Positions 1-8,645 are shown, counted from the first letter of the stretch. The stretch: DNA of 64,000 bases from Scybalousia_A sp045221575 (GCA_045221575.1 JBGUWU010000015.1:1-64000); one strand, 5' to 3'. The notes: generated by a model not told the origin, from the sequence alone. A program made the numbers and translations.

Positions 1-2
1 CA

Positions 3-443
3 GCAATATTAATATCTTTTCTTTGTACTCCAAATAGTGAAGATTTATATCCTTTATATAAAGACAAAGATGATAGTGAATGGAAAACATACTTAAGTCC
101 TTGGACTAACAATAATACTGCAACAATGTTTTATCTGTTCCCTATTCTAAGTGAATATAATCCAAATGCAGAAGAATGGCATGGAGTAGGATTAAATGAA
201 ACAAGAGATATCTCTAATTTTACTCATGTTTTTCCTAATCCAGCAAAAGAAGAGGTAAATATTAATTGCGGATATAAGATAAAGAGTCTGCAAGTATATG
301 ATGAACAAGGCAAAGTTCTATTAGAGAAAGAAGTAAATGCTTATAACTATCAAATCAATTTAGAAAACTATCCAACAGGAACATACCTAATAAAAGTTCA
401 AACCAACAGCGGACAAGCAACAAAGAAAGTTATCAAAGAATAA
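3..443 (+). CDS. C-terminal part of a T9SS-secreted protein (cut by window edge)
   Basis: The frame is open from the first bases of the window through the ATG at 126, so this is the 3' end of a longer gene and 126 is not its true start. The last ~75 residues are a type A T9SS sorting domain: the segment FPNPAKEEVNI, then a beta-rich stretch (QVYDEQGKV), then the closing GTYLIKVQTNSG and KKVIKE. Such domains send a protein through the type IX secretion system to the cell surface or medium and are usually cleaved off. The visible upstream part (SPWTNNN, EYNPNAEEWHGVG) is not a domain I recognise, so the activity of the passenger is unknown. It is the first of several T9SS cargo genes in the same orientation. 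Confidence 0.8.
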   Translation, partial: AILISFLCTPNSEDLYPLYKDKDDSEWKTYLSPWTNNNTATMFYLFPILSEYNPNAEEWHGVGLNETRDISNFTHVFPNPAKEEVNINCGYKIKSLQVYDEQGKVLLEKEVNAYNYQINLENYPTGTYLIKVQTNSGQATKKVIKE

Positions 444-560
444 GTCTCTTGTTTATTTAAAATAAATAAAAAATTTTTCTTAGTGAGAATCAATAGATTA
501 AAAACTTTTTGAAAAAATAATTGATTTTTGTCTGCAAGTTTTTAGTCTTTTTGCAGCGTC

Positions 561-581
561 AAACGTCCTGAATGGACGTTT
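561..581. other. Inverted repeat, 8-bp perfect stem
   Basis: The arms AAACGTCC and GGACGTTT enclose a 5-nt loop. It is GC-richer than its surroundings and is followed 6 nt later by a second hairpin. There is no T-run directly after it, so it is not a canonical terminator on the plus strand. Function unknown. Confidence 0.5.
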
Positions 582-587
582 CGCATA

Positions 588-609
588 ATTGCACTTATTA
601 TCGTGCAAT
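588..609. other. Inverted repeat, 7-bp perfect stem
   Basis: The arms ATTGCAC and GTGCAAT enclose an 8-nt loop. Together with the hairpin at 561-581 it forms a double stem-loop in the centre of the intergenic region. It could be a processed 3' end, an attenuator-like element or a protein site; the sequence alone does not decide. Confidence 0.45.
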
Positions 610-782
610 GCAAATAAATTCATAAAGCATTTTTTTTGATAATGAGAAAGAAGGAAATATGAATAGTAGTTAAAAAAAACAATTAAAAACAAAATAAAGC
701 GTGTTTAAAAAACGTTTAAATAAAAAGGAGGTTCCCGAAAAGCCTTTAAGTGTGTAGGAAAAATAAAAAAACATATAAGACT

Positions 783-1175
783 ATGAACAAAATAGAAAAA
801 TTAGCAAAGATATTGTTTTTATTCTTTGCAGTAATAAGTTTCGGTTTACTAACCGTTAGTTGCAGTGATGATTCTCTTTCCACTGATGATATTAATAGAA
901 TATTGGTTGGTACATGGATAAGTTCAAATACGCAAATAGTAGATATGGATACAATGACTCTTACAAAAGATGGACAGGTCTACAGTACTGCAAAAATATT
1001 TGATGGAACCTATTTTGTAGAGAATGATTCTATAATGACAATAGGAAATAGGAGTCATATTAAATATCGTCTTAACATAGATGTACTAAAAGGGGAAATA
1101 GAACTTAGATTATATAATAGATCAATATTAACAGAAGGAGGTTATTATGTGTATATTTATAAAAAAGTTAATTAA
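783..1175 (+). CDS. Small lipoprotein, function unknown
   Basis: The 130-residue product begins with a basic N-terminus, a hydrophobic stretch and a lipobox-like LLTVSC at about residue 27, so it is probably an SPII-processed lipoprotein. The start at 783 gives a clean signal peptide; a GTG at 750 would add eleven charged residues and is unlikely. The mature part (GTWISSNTQIV, TMTLTKDGQVY, IELRLYN) has the alternating pattern of a small beta-barrel resembling lipocalin-like domains common in Bacteroidetes, but I cannot assign a family firmly. The stop lies one base before the ATG of the next gene, suggesting co-transcription and translational coupling. Confidence 0.7.
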   Translation: MNKIEKLAKILFLFFAVISFGLLTVSCSDDSLSTDDINRILVGTWISSNTQIVDMDTMTLTKDGQVYSTAKIFDGTYFVENDSIMTIGNRSHIKYRLNIDVLKGEIELRLYNRSILTEGGYYVYIYKKVN

Positions 1176-1176
1176 T

Positions 1177-1686
1177 ATGAAAAAGGCAGTTTTTACAACA
1201 ATATCAATTTTATTAATATTTTGTGCAAGTAATGTTAATGCACAGTTAAAAGTAAAAGGGACAAGTGGTAAAGTCATAATGGGACAAGATAGATTGGAAT
1301 CTAATGAAGATCCATCTGATGTTGTTTCTGCTTTTGTCTATGGCAAAAGAGATGGAAATTCCCGAGCAGGAAGCAAACTTGCTTTTGGAGATTTTGGAAG
1401 ATATGATTCATGGGGATGGAATGTATTTGTTGGAGAATATGATACTTTAGATACAGATAAACTATGGTTACATGGCAAAGAAGGTTTTCGTATTACATGT
1501 GGAGGAAAATCAGAGACAACTATAATGAGTTTAAATAATACAAATCCTTTGTTACTAAATATTTATGCATCTATAGCATCTCGGAGTTTTAATGTTCCAT
1601 CATATTCTTTTTCACAAGTTAATTCTCAAAGGATAAATGATTCATATAATAAATTACTATCCTTAGAATGTTTTTTCTTTTACTGA
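1177..1686 (+). CDS. N-terminal fragment of a frameshifted secreted protein
   Basis: The fragment begins with a signal peptide (MKKAVFTTISILLIFCASNVNA|Q) at the ATG at 1177, one base after the preceding stop; an in-frame ATG at 1147 would put extra residues before the signal peptide. The body contains Gly/Asp-rich strands (KVIMGQDRL, WGWNVFVGEYDT, LWLHGKEGFRITCGG) resembling the decorative head of phage-tail-like or S74-type secreted proteins of Bacteroidetes. The reading frame ends abruptly at TGA 1684-1686 after a run of six T at 1671-1676. The +1 frame is open from 1667 and continues with fitting sequence into the 1751-2350 segment, so this looks like the 5' part of one gene broken by a single-base indel. 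Confidence 0.65.
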   Translation: MKKAVFTTISILLIFCASNVNAQLKVKGTSGKVIMGQDRLESNEDPSDVVSAFVYGKRDGNSRAGSKLAFGDFGRYDSWGWNVFVGEYDTLDTDKLWLHGKEGFRITCGGKSETTIMSLNNTNPLLLNIYASIASRSFNVPSYSFSQVNSQRINDSYNKLLSLECFFFY

Positions 1687-1750
1687 AAACAATAGTTATA
1701 TAACAGAGGATAGAGAAAACGTATCGTCTAACAACCAAGATAATGAAGCA

Positions 1751-2350
1751 TTGTCAGATAAGGAAAGAAGAGATGTGGAACATTTTACAACTTTGGAAGA
1801 AGAAAGAAGAAATATATCTAATAAAAGAAATGCATTTGATGTAGAGAGTGTTCAAGATAATTTTCCTGAATTGGTAACAATTGATGATAGTACAGGTAAC
1901 AAATATGTAGATTATATAGGGCTAATACCAATACTTGTTAATGCCTTACAGGAACAAGATAGAATAATAAAAGCATACGGATTAAAGTTACAAGAGTTGA
2001 TGGAAGAAAACACCATAGTTCCTACGGATACAAGTTTATTTATAAATAAAAGTTCTTTGTTTAATACCGATACTAATGAATTAGCCACTGCTTTCTTATA
2101 TCAGAACAATCCAAATCCTTTTAATCAAACAACAGAGATAAAATATTTCCTACCAGAAAATGTTAGTAATGCATACATATATGTTTTCAATATGCAAGGA
2201 GCATTACAATTGACATTCAATTTAACTGAAACAGGTTTTGGTTCTATTTCAATCAATGCTTCACAACTTAATGCTGGAATGTATTTCTATACCCTTGCAG
2301 TTGGTGGTAAAGAAATAGAGACAAAGAAGATGATATTAACTAATAACTAA
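1751..2350 (+). CDS. C-terminal fragment of the frameshifted gene: chaperone-like helix plus T9SS sorting domain
   Basis: No convincing start exists: the first start-like codon is a TTG at 1751 and the frame is already open from 1667, within the T-run where the upstream fragment loses frame. The segment YVDYIGLIPILVNALQEQDR followed by a coiled coil (KLQELMEEN) resembles the C-terminal helical part of endosialidase-chaperone (peptidase S74-like) proteins, in which a conserved Tyr-rich helix leads into a trimeric coiled coil. It ends in a T9SS sorting domain (NNPNPFNQTTEIKYFLP ... GMYFYTLAVGG ... KKMIL). This order, surface head, coiled coil, sorting signal, makes sense only when joined to the 1177-1686 fragment. 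Confidence 0.65.
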   Translation: MSDKERRDVEHFTTLEEERRNISNKRNAFDVESVQDNFPELVTIDDSTGNKYVDYIGLIPILVNALQEQDRIIKAYGLKLQELMEENTIVPTDTSLFINKSSLFNTDTNELATAFLYQNNPNPFNQTTEIKYFLPENVSNAYIYVFNMQGALQLTFNLTETGFGSISINASQLNAGMYFYTLAVGGKEIETKKMILTNN

Positions 2351-2366
2351 AAAAGTATATGATATT

Positions 2367-2711
2367 ATGAAGAAACTAATATATGCAGTCGTCTTATTAT
2401 CTTACATGATAGCTTTTGGTCAATCTAATAATGGAAATCTTCAGAGATGTCATTTCTTTGAGGCAAATAGAGTGGTTCGGAGTCCTTTAAGTTGTAATAA
2501 AGGTCCTAATATATTGATTTTTGAAGATAATTTTAGTAATAATGAAATAGATACTAATATGTGGGACGTATATCAAGGAGTTCCTCGTGATTTAAATTTT
2601 CATTCTCAAAAGGCTTATCATACTCTGAATAATATTAAAATAGAAAATGGTTGTTTAGAAATTATTACAAAGAAAGAGAATTTGTATAATATTCCATACG
2701 TGATCAATTGA
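2367..2711 (+). CDS. N-terminal fragment of a GH16 glycoside hydrolase (ends at in-frame TGA)
   Basis: Signal peptide MKKLIYAVVLLSYMIAFGQ, then NILIFEDNFSNNEIDTNMWDV, the standard entry of glycoside hydrolase family 16 (laminarinase/endo-beta-glucanase fold), and IENGCLEIITKKE, the next conserved strand. Translation ends at TGA 2709-2711, but the same frame continues six bases later with the rest of the GH16 domain (2718-3905). If the TGA is read as Trp (one change from TGG) the joined protein aligns with the expected GH16 strand order without a gap. I therefore read it as a nonsense mutation in an otherwise intact gene, or a sequence error. Confidence 0.7.
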   Translation: MKKLIYAVVLLSYMIAFGQSNNGNLQRCHFFEANRVVRSPLSCNKGPNILIFEDNFSNNEIDTNMWDVYQGVPRDLNFHSQKAYHTLNNIKIENGCLEIITKKENLYNIPYVIN

Positions 2712-2717
2712 AATACT

Positions 2718-3905
2718 ATGGATACGAGTTATACAGATTTTGAATACACCACAGGAGAAGTGTTTACAAAATCTTTGTTTTCTATAAATACTACAGTTGA
2801 GGCAAGAATAAAACTTCCGAAAGAAAGAGGTTTGTGGCCTGCTTTTTGGATATATTCAGAGGAAAGCGGTAATTATAATGAGATAGATATATTTGAAGCT
2901 TACACCATAGATAAAGAATTAACGACAACAGCTCATTATAAAGAAAACTATCATTCGGGTCAAAACGTAAATAGATGCTGTTATACTCCTGAGAATATAA
3001 ATTTTAAAGATCTGACTGAGAATTTTCATGTATATAAATTAGTTTGGAAAGACGATAGAATAGAATGGTATATAGATAATAAACTAATTAGGAGAATGCC
3101 TTATTACTATGAAAAGAGACGCTACTTGTTATTTTTTAGAAAGCATTATCCTGTATATTGCAATGATGTAATTGTAGGGAATAAATATAGAAAACTAAAA
3201 TATTTTCCTGAAAATCCAATGAAAATAATTTTAAATACCGCTGTTGAAGTTTCTCATAGAAAACCAAATACTTCTTTTATTTCTGATACGATGTTTATAG
3301 ACTATGTAAAGGTCTATAAGCCGAGGAAATGTTTTACAAATGTAAATATAAATAATTTACCGAATTTGGATTACACGACATTAGGACAGCATAAAAACTT
3401 ATATACATTAATTACAGGACACAATGTAAATGTATCTTGTAATATGTCTATACACTCAAATCATAGTGTTAGTGTTATCGCAAGTCATGATGTTTATATC
3501 AATGCTTCCTCTGAAATAGAAACAGATGAAAGAAGTTTTTTTTTTGCAGATACAAAGGCCTGTAATAATAACAAAGATATTTATATAGAAAATATTTCAG
3601 ACCTTATAAGGATAGAAGAAGAGGATACCACATATGATTACTTAGAATGTTTTGATAGTATCTATGAAGAAAATGATATCTATTTGACCGATGAACTTGA
3701 TAGTATTGGGATACTACTCCATAATACAAATGTTGAAATATCTCTTGTAGATTCTTTATCTCACATATTATTTAATGATACTGCAAACACAATAGGTAAT
3801 ATTCACATAAACATTTCAAACTATAATGCAGGAACCTATTTTTTATTTATTACAAATAATTTATTTGGTATAGAAGAAAAATATAGAATAACTATTATAA
3901 AATAA
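2718..3905 (+). CDS. Catalytic and C-terminal part of the interrupted GH16 glucanase, T9SS-type C-terminus
   Basis: Same frame as the fragment ending at 2711. It contains TTGEVFTKS, VEARIKLPKERGLWPAFWIY and the GH16 catalytic signature NEIDIFE (nucleophile and acid/base Glu at residues 55 and 60 of this fragment), then HVYKLVWKDDRIEWYIDNKL, the conserved beta-sandwich strand. The catalytic core ends near residue 205 (MFIDYVKVYKP). A Ser/Asn/His-rich region follows, and the last ~80 residues (ISNYNAGTYFLFITNN ... YRITIIK) resemble a T9SS sorting domain. Family knowledge suggests hydrolysis of beta-1,3- or mixed-linkage glucans outside the cell. Without the first part this fragment has no signal peptide, so it is probably not functional alone unless the TGA is read through. 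Confidence 0.75.
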   Translation: MDTSYTDFEYTTGEVFTKSLFSINTTVEARIKLPKERGLWPAFWIYSEESGNYNEIDIFEAYTIDKELTTTAHYKENYHSGQNVNRCCYTPENINFKDLTENFHVYKLVWKDDRIEWYIDNKLIRRMPYYYEKRRYLLFFRKHYPVYCNDVIVGNKYRKLKYFPENPMKIILNTAVEVSHRKPNTSFISDTMFIDYVKVYKPRKCFTNVNINNLPNLDYTTLGQHKNLYTLITGHNVNVSCNMSIHSNHSVSVIASHDVYINASSEIETDERSFFFADTKACNNNKDIYIENISDLIRIEEEDTTYDYLECFDSIYEENDIYLTDELDSIGILLHNTNVEISLVDSLSHILFNDTANTIGNIHINISNYNAGTYFLFITNNLFGIEEKYRITIIK

Positions 3906-3910
3906 AGATT

Positions 3911-4696
3911 ATGAAGCAAGTTAATGTCTTAGTTTTTTGTTTATTTATTTTGACCGTTCAGTCATACGGTCAGAAGGACAAAACTTCAAAATCTGATTGT
4001 GGTTTTGGAATAACATATTCTTTTGAAACGTCCTTATCTGTCTTTGATAAAGATTTCAATAGTGCAGACATCTTTGAGAGCAATCCTGAAAACAAGATAA
4101 AAAATTCGGGTTTCTATAATATGTTCAGCTATGAACACAATCTTATATTTTCCAAAGAATTCTTATCGTGCTGGGGACTTTCTCTCGGTGTAGGATACAG
4201 CCATTTAGGCTTAGGGATAGATTTTGACAAGAACAATTATTGGAAACTTGTGGGTGCCAAGTATGAACTCTCTTCCTATACAATGCAATTGAAAACATAT
4301 TTCAAAAGGGTGATTACTACAAGGTTAAGTTATACTCTCGGTTTTGGAATAAAGGTGTTTGTCTGTGATAAGTTGCATGCTTCGGAATATTTTGACTTTA
4401 CAGGCAACTATAAACCAACTCCCGACATAGATAAGTTCTATGATTGTGACATGGGATGGCTTTCAGGAAATTTAAATGTAGGATTATATTACAAGCTAAA
4501 TGACAAATGGAATATGTTTTCTGCTATTCACTATGAGAAAATACTGTATGAAACAGAGTATTCGGCAGAGCCTGTAAGTCATTCTGATAAGAAATACTAT
4601 TATGACAGTTCTTATCTAATAAAATCTTCTTTTCCATATGCAAAGATAACACCGAACTCTTTTGGAATAAGTTTTGGAATAGAGTATAAAATCTAA
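3911..4696 (+). CDS. Outer-membrane beta-barrel protein
   Basis: The 261-residue product has a signal peptide (MKQVNVLVFCLFILTVQSYGQ) and then alternating polar/aromatic strands (CWGLSLGVGYSHLGLGI, MQLKTYFKRV, LSYTLGFGIKVF, GNLNVGLYYKLN), ending with SFGISFGIEYKI, the usual closing strand of a small outer-membrane barrel. It starts 5 nt after the GH16 stop and is probably in the same transcript. It may be a surface accessory of the secreted cluster. Ligand or function unknown. Confidence 0.7.
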   Translation: MKQVNVLVFCLFILTVQSYGQKDKTSKSDCGFGITYSFETSLSVFDKDFNSADIFESNPENKIKNSGFYNMFSYEHNLIFSKEFLSCWGLSLGVGYSHLGLGIDFDKNNYWKLVGAKYELSSYTMQLKTYFKRVITTRLSYTLGFGIKVFVCDKLHASEYFDFTGNYKPTPDIDKFYDCDMGWLSGNLNVGLYYKLNDKWNMFSAIHYEKILYETEYSAEPVSHSDKKYYYDSSYLIKSSFPYAKITPNSFGISFGIEYKI

Positions 4697-4763
4697 TTAA
4701 CACAAAAATAAAGAATATTTAAAGATAGAAAAAGTATTAGAAACAACTAAAAAGAAAACGAAT

Positions 4764-5684
4764 ATGAAACAGATTGCAATTAACCTATATATAGGTATAT
4801 TATTGGTGCTTTTAAGTATTAATCTTCAAGCGCAAGAGACAGATGACAGTTATATTCCTTTGATCAACAAACAAGAAAGTCAGACTTGGATATATGACAC
4901 ATGGGGAGGCGAAGGTCCTTCAAGTTATAACCGTCTTACTATGGATAATCACGACAGTGTAATAGATGGAGTATCTTATTCCGTTGTCCATAGTTATAAG
5001 TATGATTACTGGCATAACTATAGACCTGATACCATCATTGAAGAGGATTTTCTTTTGCGTGAGGAAAATCAGAAGGTTTTTGTTTACAATTCTTATGGCG
5101 AGCGTCTATTATATGATTATTCCTTAAATATAGGAGATACATTTGCTTGTTCCTATGATTTGTCCATGAAAGTTATCAGCATTGATACTTTAGATATTCT
5201 AATCAATGGACAGCGATGCAGGAAATGGTCATTTGCTTATTATTGGGAAGGAGACACAACAAACCTTTTTACTATGTCTGACGGAGTAGAATGGATAGAG
5301 GGTTTAGGATCTACTAAAGGATTATTATTCTATGATGTAGCGAGTACTCTTATAGCAGGAGGAGGATATATGAACGGCAGGCTTCGCTGCTATGAATATG
5401 AAGAAGATTTGATATATCATAAGGAATCATCTGATGATTGCGAAAATCATCTTCTTGGAATAGGAACTGTGGATAAAGAATCGCTGCTTCTTTATCCAAA
5501 TCCCGCAAAAGAAAGTATAACCCTTGAAGCAATGGAGGATATATTTATCTATAACTCTCTTGGTCAAGGAGTAAAACATATTCCAAATCCGAAGGGCGAA
5601 ACAACAATATCTATTTCCGAACTACCAAAAGGAATATACTATCTTAAATCAGGAGAAAGACGACAAAAACTTATAAAAGAATAA
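4764..5684 (+). CDS. T9SS-secreted protein of unknown function
   Basis: 306 residues with a signal peptide (cleavage near LSINLQAQE) and a type A T9SS C-terminal sorting domain (LLLYPNPAKESITLEA ... KGIYYLKSGERRQKLIKE). The central part has repeated Trp/Tyr-rich strands (WIYDTWGGEGPSSYNRL, RKWSFAYYWEGDT, GVEWIEGLGSTKGLLF); the WIEGLG motif recurs in many short T9SS cargo proteins of Bacteroidales with no known enzymatic domain. It is the last gene of the plus-strand secreted cluster and is followed by a convergent gene. Confidence 0.75.
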   Translation: MKQIAINLYIGILLVLLSINLQAQETDDSYIPLINKQESQTWIYDTWGGEGPSSYNRLTMDNHDSVIDGVSYSVVHSYKYDYWHNYRPDTIIEEDFLLREENQKVFVYNSYGERLLYDYSLNIGDTFACSYDLSMKVISIDTLDILINGQRCRKWSFAYYWEGDTTNLFTMSDGVEWIEGLGSTKGLLFYDVASTLIAGGGYMNGRLRCYEYEEDLIYHKESSDDCENHLLGIGTVDKESLLLYPNPAKESITLEAMEDIFIYNSLGQGVKHIPNPKGETTISISELPKGIYYLKSGERRQKLIKE

Positions 5685-5780
5685 GTTTTCTTTTTTTCTT
5701 AAAATAAGAATACCTTTATTGAACTTGTGGTAGTTTATTTTTTTTACTTGTTAAATTATTCTTAGCTTTTGTTACGCAGT

Positions 5781-6278
5781 CTATTGTATTTTAAAGTATT
5801 TTCTCTGTTCCTTATCCATTTGGTGAGAAAAAGAATAGGTGCAATAGAAAACAAGGAATAGAAGAATAATCATTATATCGCCTATAGCAATCATTCGGTG
5901 TCCAAGGTAGATAATAGGGAGAAGAATCTGGAACACTTTGCCTAAGGTGTAAAACAGTAAGCCCCACTTGTAACCTTTCCACATAAGATAACAGCCATAC
6001 AGCAAGCCTATTCCACAGATAAAACACAGAATATACAGGCTCCTGTTGGCAGAAAAGAAGAACAGAAGATTTTCTTTCCAAAAGTAAAGCATGGTGCTAT
6101 TTATATGAGTGTTGATATAAGCGATGGTAGTGTCTTTGAAAAGCATTACGAAAAAGTTTGTCAAAGTGTAGATAACAGCAAAAAGAAAAGACAACGAAAG
6201 CATCACTTTCATCTTCCAGCCTATTTTTAAGGACTTGTCAAATATCCGTACTAAGAATTTCTTTACCTTTATATCCAT
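5781..6278 (-). CDS. Small integral membrane protein, function unknown
   Basis: 165 residues with four predicted membrane helices (about residues 25-47, 70-90, 95-118 and 125-148) and a charged C-terminus (HQMDKEQRKYFKIQ). No family is recognised. It starts 18 nt downstream of the hexosaminidase stop on the same strand and may be the last gene of that transcript. It ends in TAG. A second overlapping frame here is a shadow. Confidence 0.6.
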   Translation of the reverse strand: MDIKVKKFLVRIFDKSLKIGWKMKVMLSLSFLFAVIYTLTNFFVMLFKDTTIAYINTHINSTMLYFWKENLLFFFSANRSLYILCFICGIGLLYGCYLMWKGYKWGLLFYTLGKVFQILLPIIYLGHRMIAIGDIMIILLFLVFYCTYSFSHQMDKEQRKYFKIQ

Positions 6279-6296
6279 TGTATCCTTTTGTTTGTT

Positions 6297-8645
6297 TTAG
6301 TTTATTTCTATTTCATCAGCAAAAGTATGAGCAGGATAGCCTTTGCCAGGGTGATTGTCTGGACACATTCCAATACTTTTTGCGAATATTTTTACATAAC
6401 GATATTTTCCTTTTTTTGAATTAGAACCGCTGAATGTAGATTTGTAATTAACAACCTTAGGATTGTCTTCTACGTTGTGCTTTTCTAAAACTCCAACTTG
6501 AGCCCAAGCTTTGCCGTCATTGGAAAAATAAACTGTTACACTCTCAGGTAAGAATATCCAAGAACCTTCCTCATCTAAGAAATTAATAGAGACGGAATTA
6601 ATTGCTGTCTTTTGTTCAAGGTCTAAGATCACTTCATAGTCTTTCCCTAAAGTGCCAACCCAACGGTCATAACTCTTTTTGTTGCCTGTTAAACCATCGG
6701 TAAGAGCATATACTGAGCCACCATTATATTGTGGATTGATGTTTTCCATTTGGTAATGTTTGCCTGTCGCTTTGTTGATATGGTATTCAGCGGATAGAAT
6801 AGGAGAGAAGTGCTTGGAATCTTTATAGGCAAAAGCTTTTAATGTTGTGTTTTTATCTAAAGATATAGGTTTTTTATATACCTTTGATAAAGTAGAAGGT
6901 TCTGTTCCGTCAGTAGTATAATAAATAGTTCCTTCTTTTAGAGGAGAAGAAAGAGATAGTATTATTTTATTCTTTTTTCTTTCGCTTGTTGCTGTTACCG
7001 CAAAATGAGATTTAGAATAATTTACCCTCATATTATCATAACAAACAAGCAGAGAGTTTAATCTGTTTACAAAATCTTCGTAATCTTTTACTGTTTCCTT
7101 ACTCCAAGCTCTTTCACTCATCGCTGCCAAACGAGGAAAGTCGTTGTATTCTAATAAATCGCTACTATGTATGTATTCTGTCCAAGTGCAAGCTTGCATA
7201 CCCATAATATATTTCTCAGCTTTGTTCTTTTTTAGAATATCTGCTATAGGTTCGTATGTATAAACTTTTTTTAGAGGCGTAAATCCTCCAAAACTTAGTG
7301 GCTCAGTAGCTGCAACACCTTGATAGAAGTTAAAATAAAGATAAGCAGAAGGAACCATAATAGCATAATTGCCTTGTTTGGCAGCATTTATCCCTCCTTG
7401 CTCTCCTTGCCAAGAAAGTATTATAGCGTCTTTATCTACTCCTTTATCAAGTATTTCGTCCCAACCGATTATCTTTCTTCCTTTTGTTTTTAGATAATCT
7501 TCTACTCTTTGAGTGAAATAGCCTTGGAACTTATCTAAACTTAATCCAAGTCTTTGCATATTCGCCTTACAGTTAGGACATTCAGCCCAACGAGTTGTAG
7601 GACATTCATCTCCTCCTATATGTATGTATTCAGAAGGGAAAAGAGAACAAACTTCATCTAAAATATCTTCTATAAATTTAAAAGTGCTTTCTTTGGAACA
7701 CATAACATTTTCAAATACTCCCCAAGTACATATAACATCTTCCTGTTCTCCTCTACAAGAAAACTCAGGATAAGCACTCATAGCAGCGGAAGCATGTCCG
7801 GGTATTTCTATTTCAGGTATAATGTTGATATGTCTTTGCTTGGCATATTCTACTATTTCTTTTATATCTTCTTGAGTATAATATCCGCCATATTCTATGT
7901 TATCAAATTTATGCTCACTCTCTGGTGAGTCGCTATAATGTCCTATTAATGTCCCTTTTCTTATACTGCCTTTTTCAGTAAGAAGAGGATATTTCTTTAT
8001 CTCTATTCTCCAACCTTGGTCATCGGTTAAATGCCAATGAAAAGTGTTTATTTTATGAAAGGCAAGAAGATTTAAGTATCTTTTAATGAAATCTACAGAA
8101 AAAAAATGGCGAGAACAGTCCAAATGTTTGCCTCTGTAAGCAAAACGGGGATAGTCTGTTATTTTTACACAAGGAAGTTCTTTTTCAAAGTGAGTATATT
8201 TTATGTTAGGAGTTTGAAAATCGGTTTGCAATATTTGTAGAAAGGTCTCAATGCCGTAGAAGATACCTGTAGAAGTGTTGGCACTGATAAGTATTCTACG
8301 TGGGGAAATATCTAAAACATAACCTTCTTTTCCAAGTTTTTCGTTGTTGGCAAGTGTAAGGATAATGCTATTATCTAAATTAGTGTGGCTGTTTTTCCTT
8401 GCGATATATAAAGGGTGCTCATAGGTGTCGCAATAAGTGGAAAATAAATCGTTAAGAAATTCAGCCTCGTTATTAATGGAATCTCCTTCGTTTATAAATA
8501 TTCTTATATTAGGAAGGTTGAACTTAAAGATGCCATCTTTCTCTATTGTTTCAACAGGTTGAGGAATGATGTTTATTTTGTTTTGAGCCTTAACAATACA
8601 TAGTGATAAGGCTATCATTAAAATAGGAAATATAAATCTTTTCAT
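6297..8645 (-). CDS. Beta-N-acetylhexosaminidase, GH20, with C-terminal F5/8 type C domain
   Basis: 782 residues. Signal peptide 1-20; GH20b N-terminal domain about 25-150; catalytic GH20 barrel about 165-510 with the Asp-Glu pair in HIGGDECPTTRW (D346, E347) and EIPGHASA before it; a chitobiase-type C-terminal segment (TIYYTTDGTEPSTLSKVY); and a discoidin-like carbohydrate-binding domain at the C-terminus. It removes terminal GlcNAc/GalNAc from glycans, probably in the periplasm or at the outer membrane, since no T9SS sorting domain is seen. The ATG at 8645 starts the signal peptide directly; an upstream in-frame start at 8660 adds five residues. It has its own -7 element at 8673-8680. Confidence 0.93.
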   Translation of the reverse strand: MKRFIFPILMIALSLCIVKAQNKINIIPQPVETIEKDGIFKFNLPNIRIFINEGDSINNEAEFLNDLFSTYCDTYEHPLYIARKNSHTNLDNSIILTLANNEKLGKEGYVLDISPRRILISANTSTGIFYGIETFLQILQTDFQTPNIKYTHFEKELPCVKITDYPRFAYRGKHLDCSRHFFSVDFIKRYLNLLAFHKINTFHWHLTDDQGWRIEIKKYPLLTEKGSIRKGTLIGHYSDSPESEHKFDNIEYGGYYTQEDIKEIVEYAKQRHINIIPEIEIPGHASAAMSAYPEFSCRGEQEDVICTWGVFENVMCSKESTFKFIEDILDEVCSLFPSEYIHIGGDECPTTRWAECPNCKANMQRLGLSLDKFQGYFTQRVEDYLKTKGRKIIGWDEILDKGVDKDAIILSWQGEQGGINAAKQGNYAIMVPSAYLYFNFYQGVAATEPLSFGGFTPLKKVYTYEPIADILKKNKAEKYIMGMQACTWTEYIHSSDLLEYNDFPRLAAMSERAWSKETVKDYEDFVNRLNSLLVCYDNMRVNYSKSHFAVTATSERKKNKIILSLSSPLKEGTIYYTTDGTEPSTLSKVYKKPISLDKNTTLKAFAYKDSKHFSPILSAEYHINKATGKHYQMENINPQYNGGSVYALTDGLTGNKKSYDRWVGTLGKDYEVILDLEQKTAINSVSINFLDEEGSWIFLPESVTVYFSNDGKAWAQVGVLEKHNVEDNPKVVNYKSTFSGSNSKKGKYRYVKIFAKSIGMCPDNHPGKGYPAHTFADEIEIN

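Larger units (their letters stand above)
444..782. other. Intergenic region with two hairpins, no gene
   Basis: A 339-nt AT-rich gap between two plus-strand genes. It holds two adjacent perfect inverted repeats (561-581 and 588-609, listed separately). A 64-codon minus-strand frame here has no recognisable features and starts in low-complexity sequence, so I do not call it. An AGGAGG at 726-731 is too far from the chosen downstream start at 783 to serve it. Confidence 0.5.

Noticed and set aside
498..692. 64-codon minus-strand frame in the first intergenic region
   Set aside because: Low-complexity AT-rich sequence covering two hairpins, no promoter, no family resemblance.
2709..2711. TGA as selenocysteine or as Trp by a changed genetic code
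   Set aside because: No SECIS-like hairpin was apparent directly downstream, GH16 has no Sec position there, and TGA is the functional stop of tgt and of the flippase-like gene.
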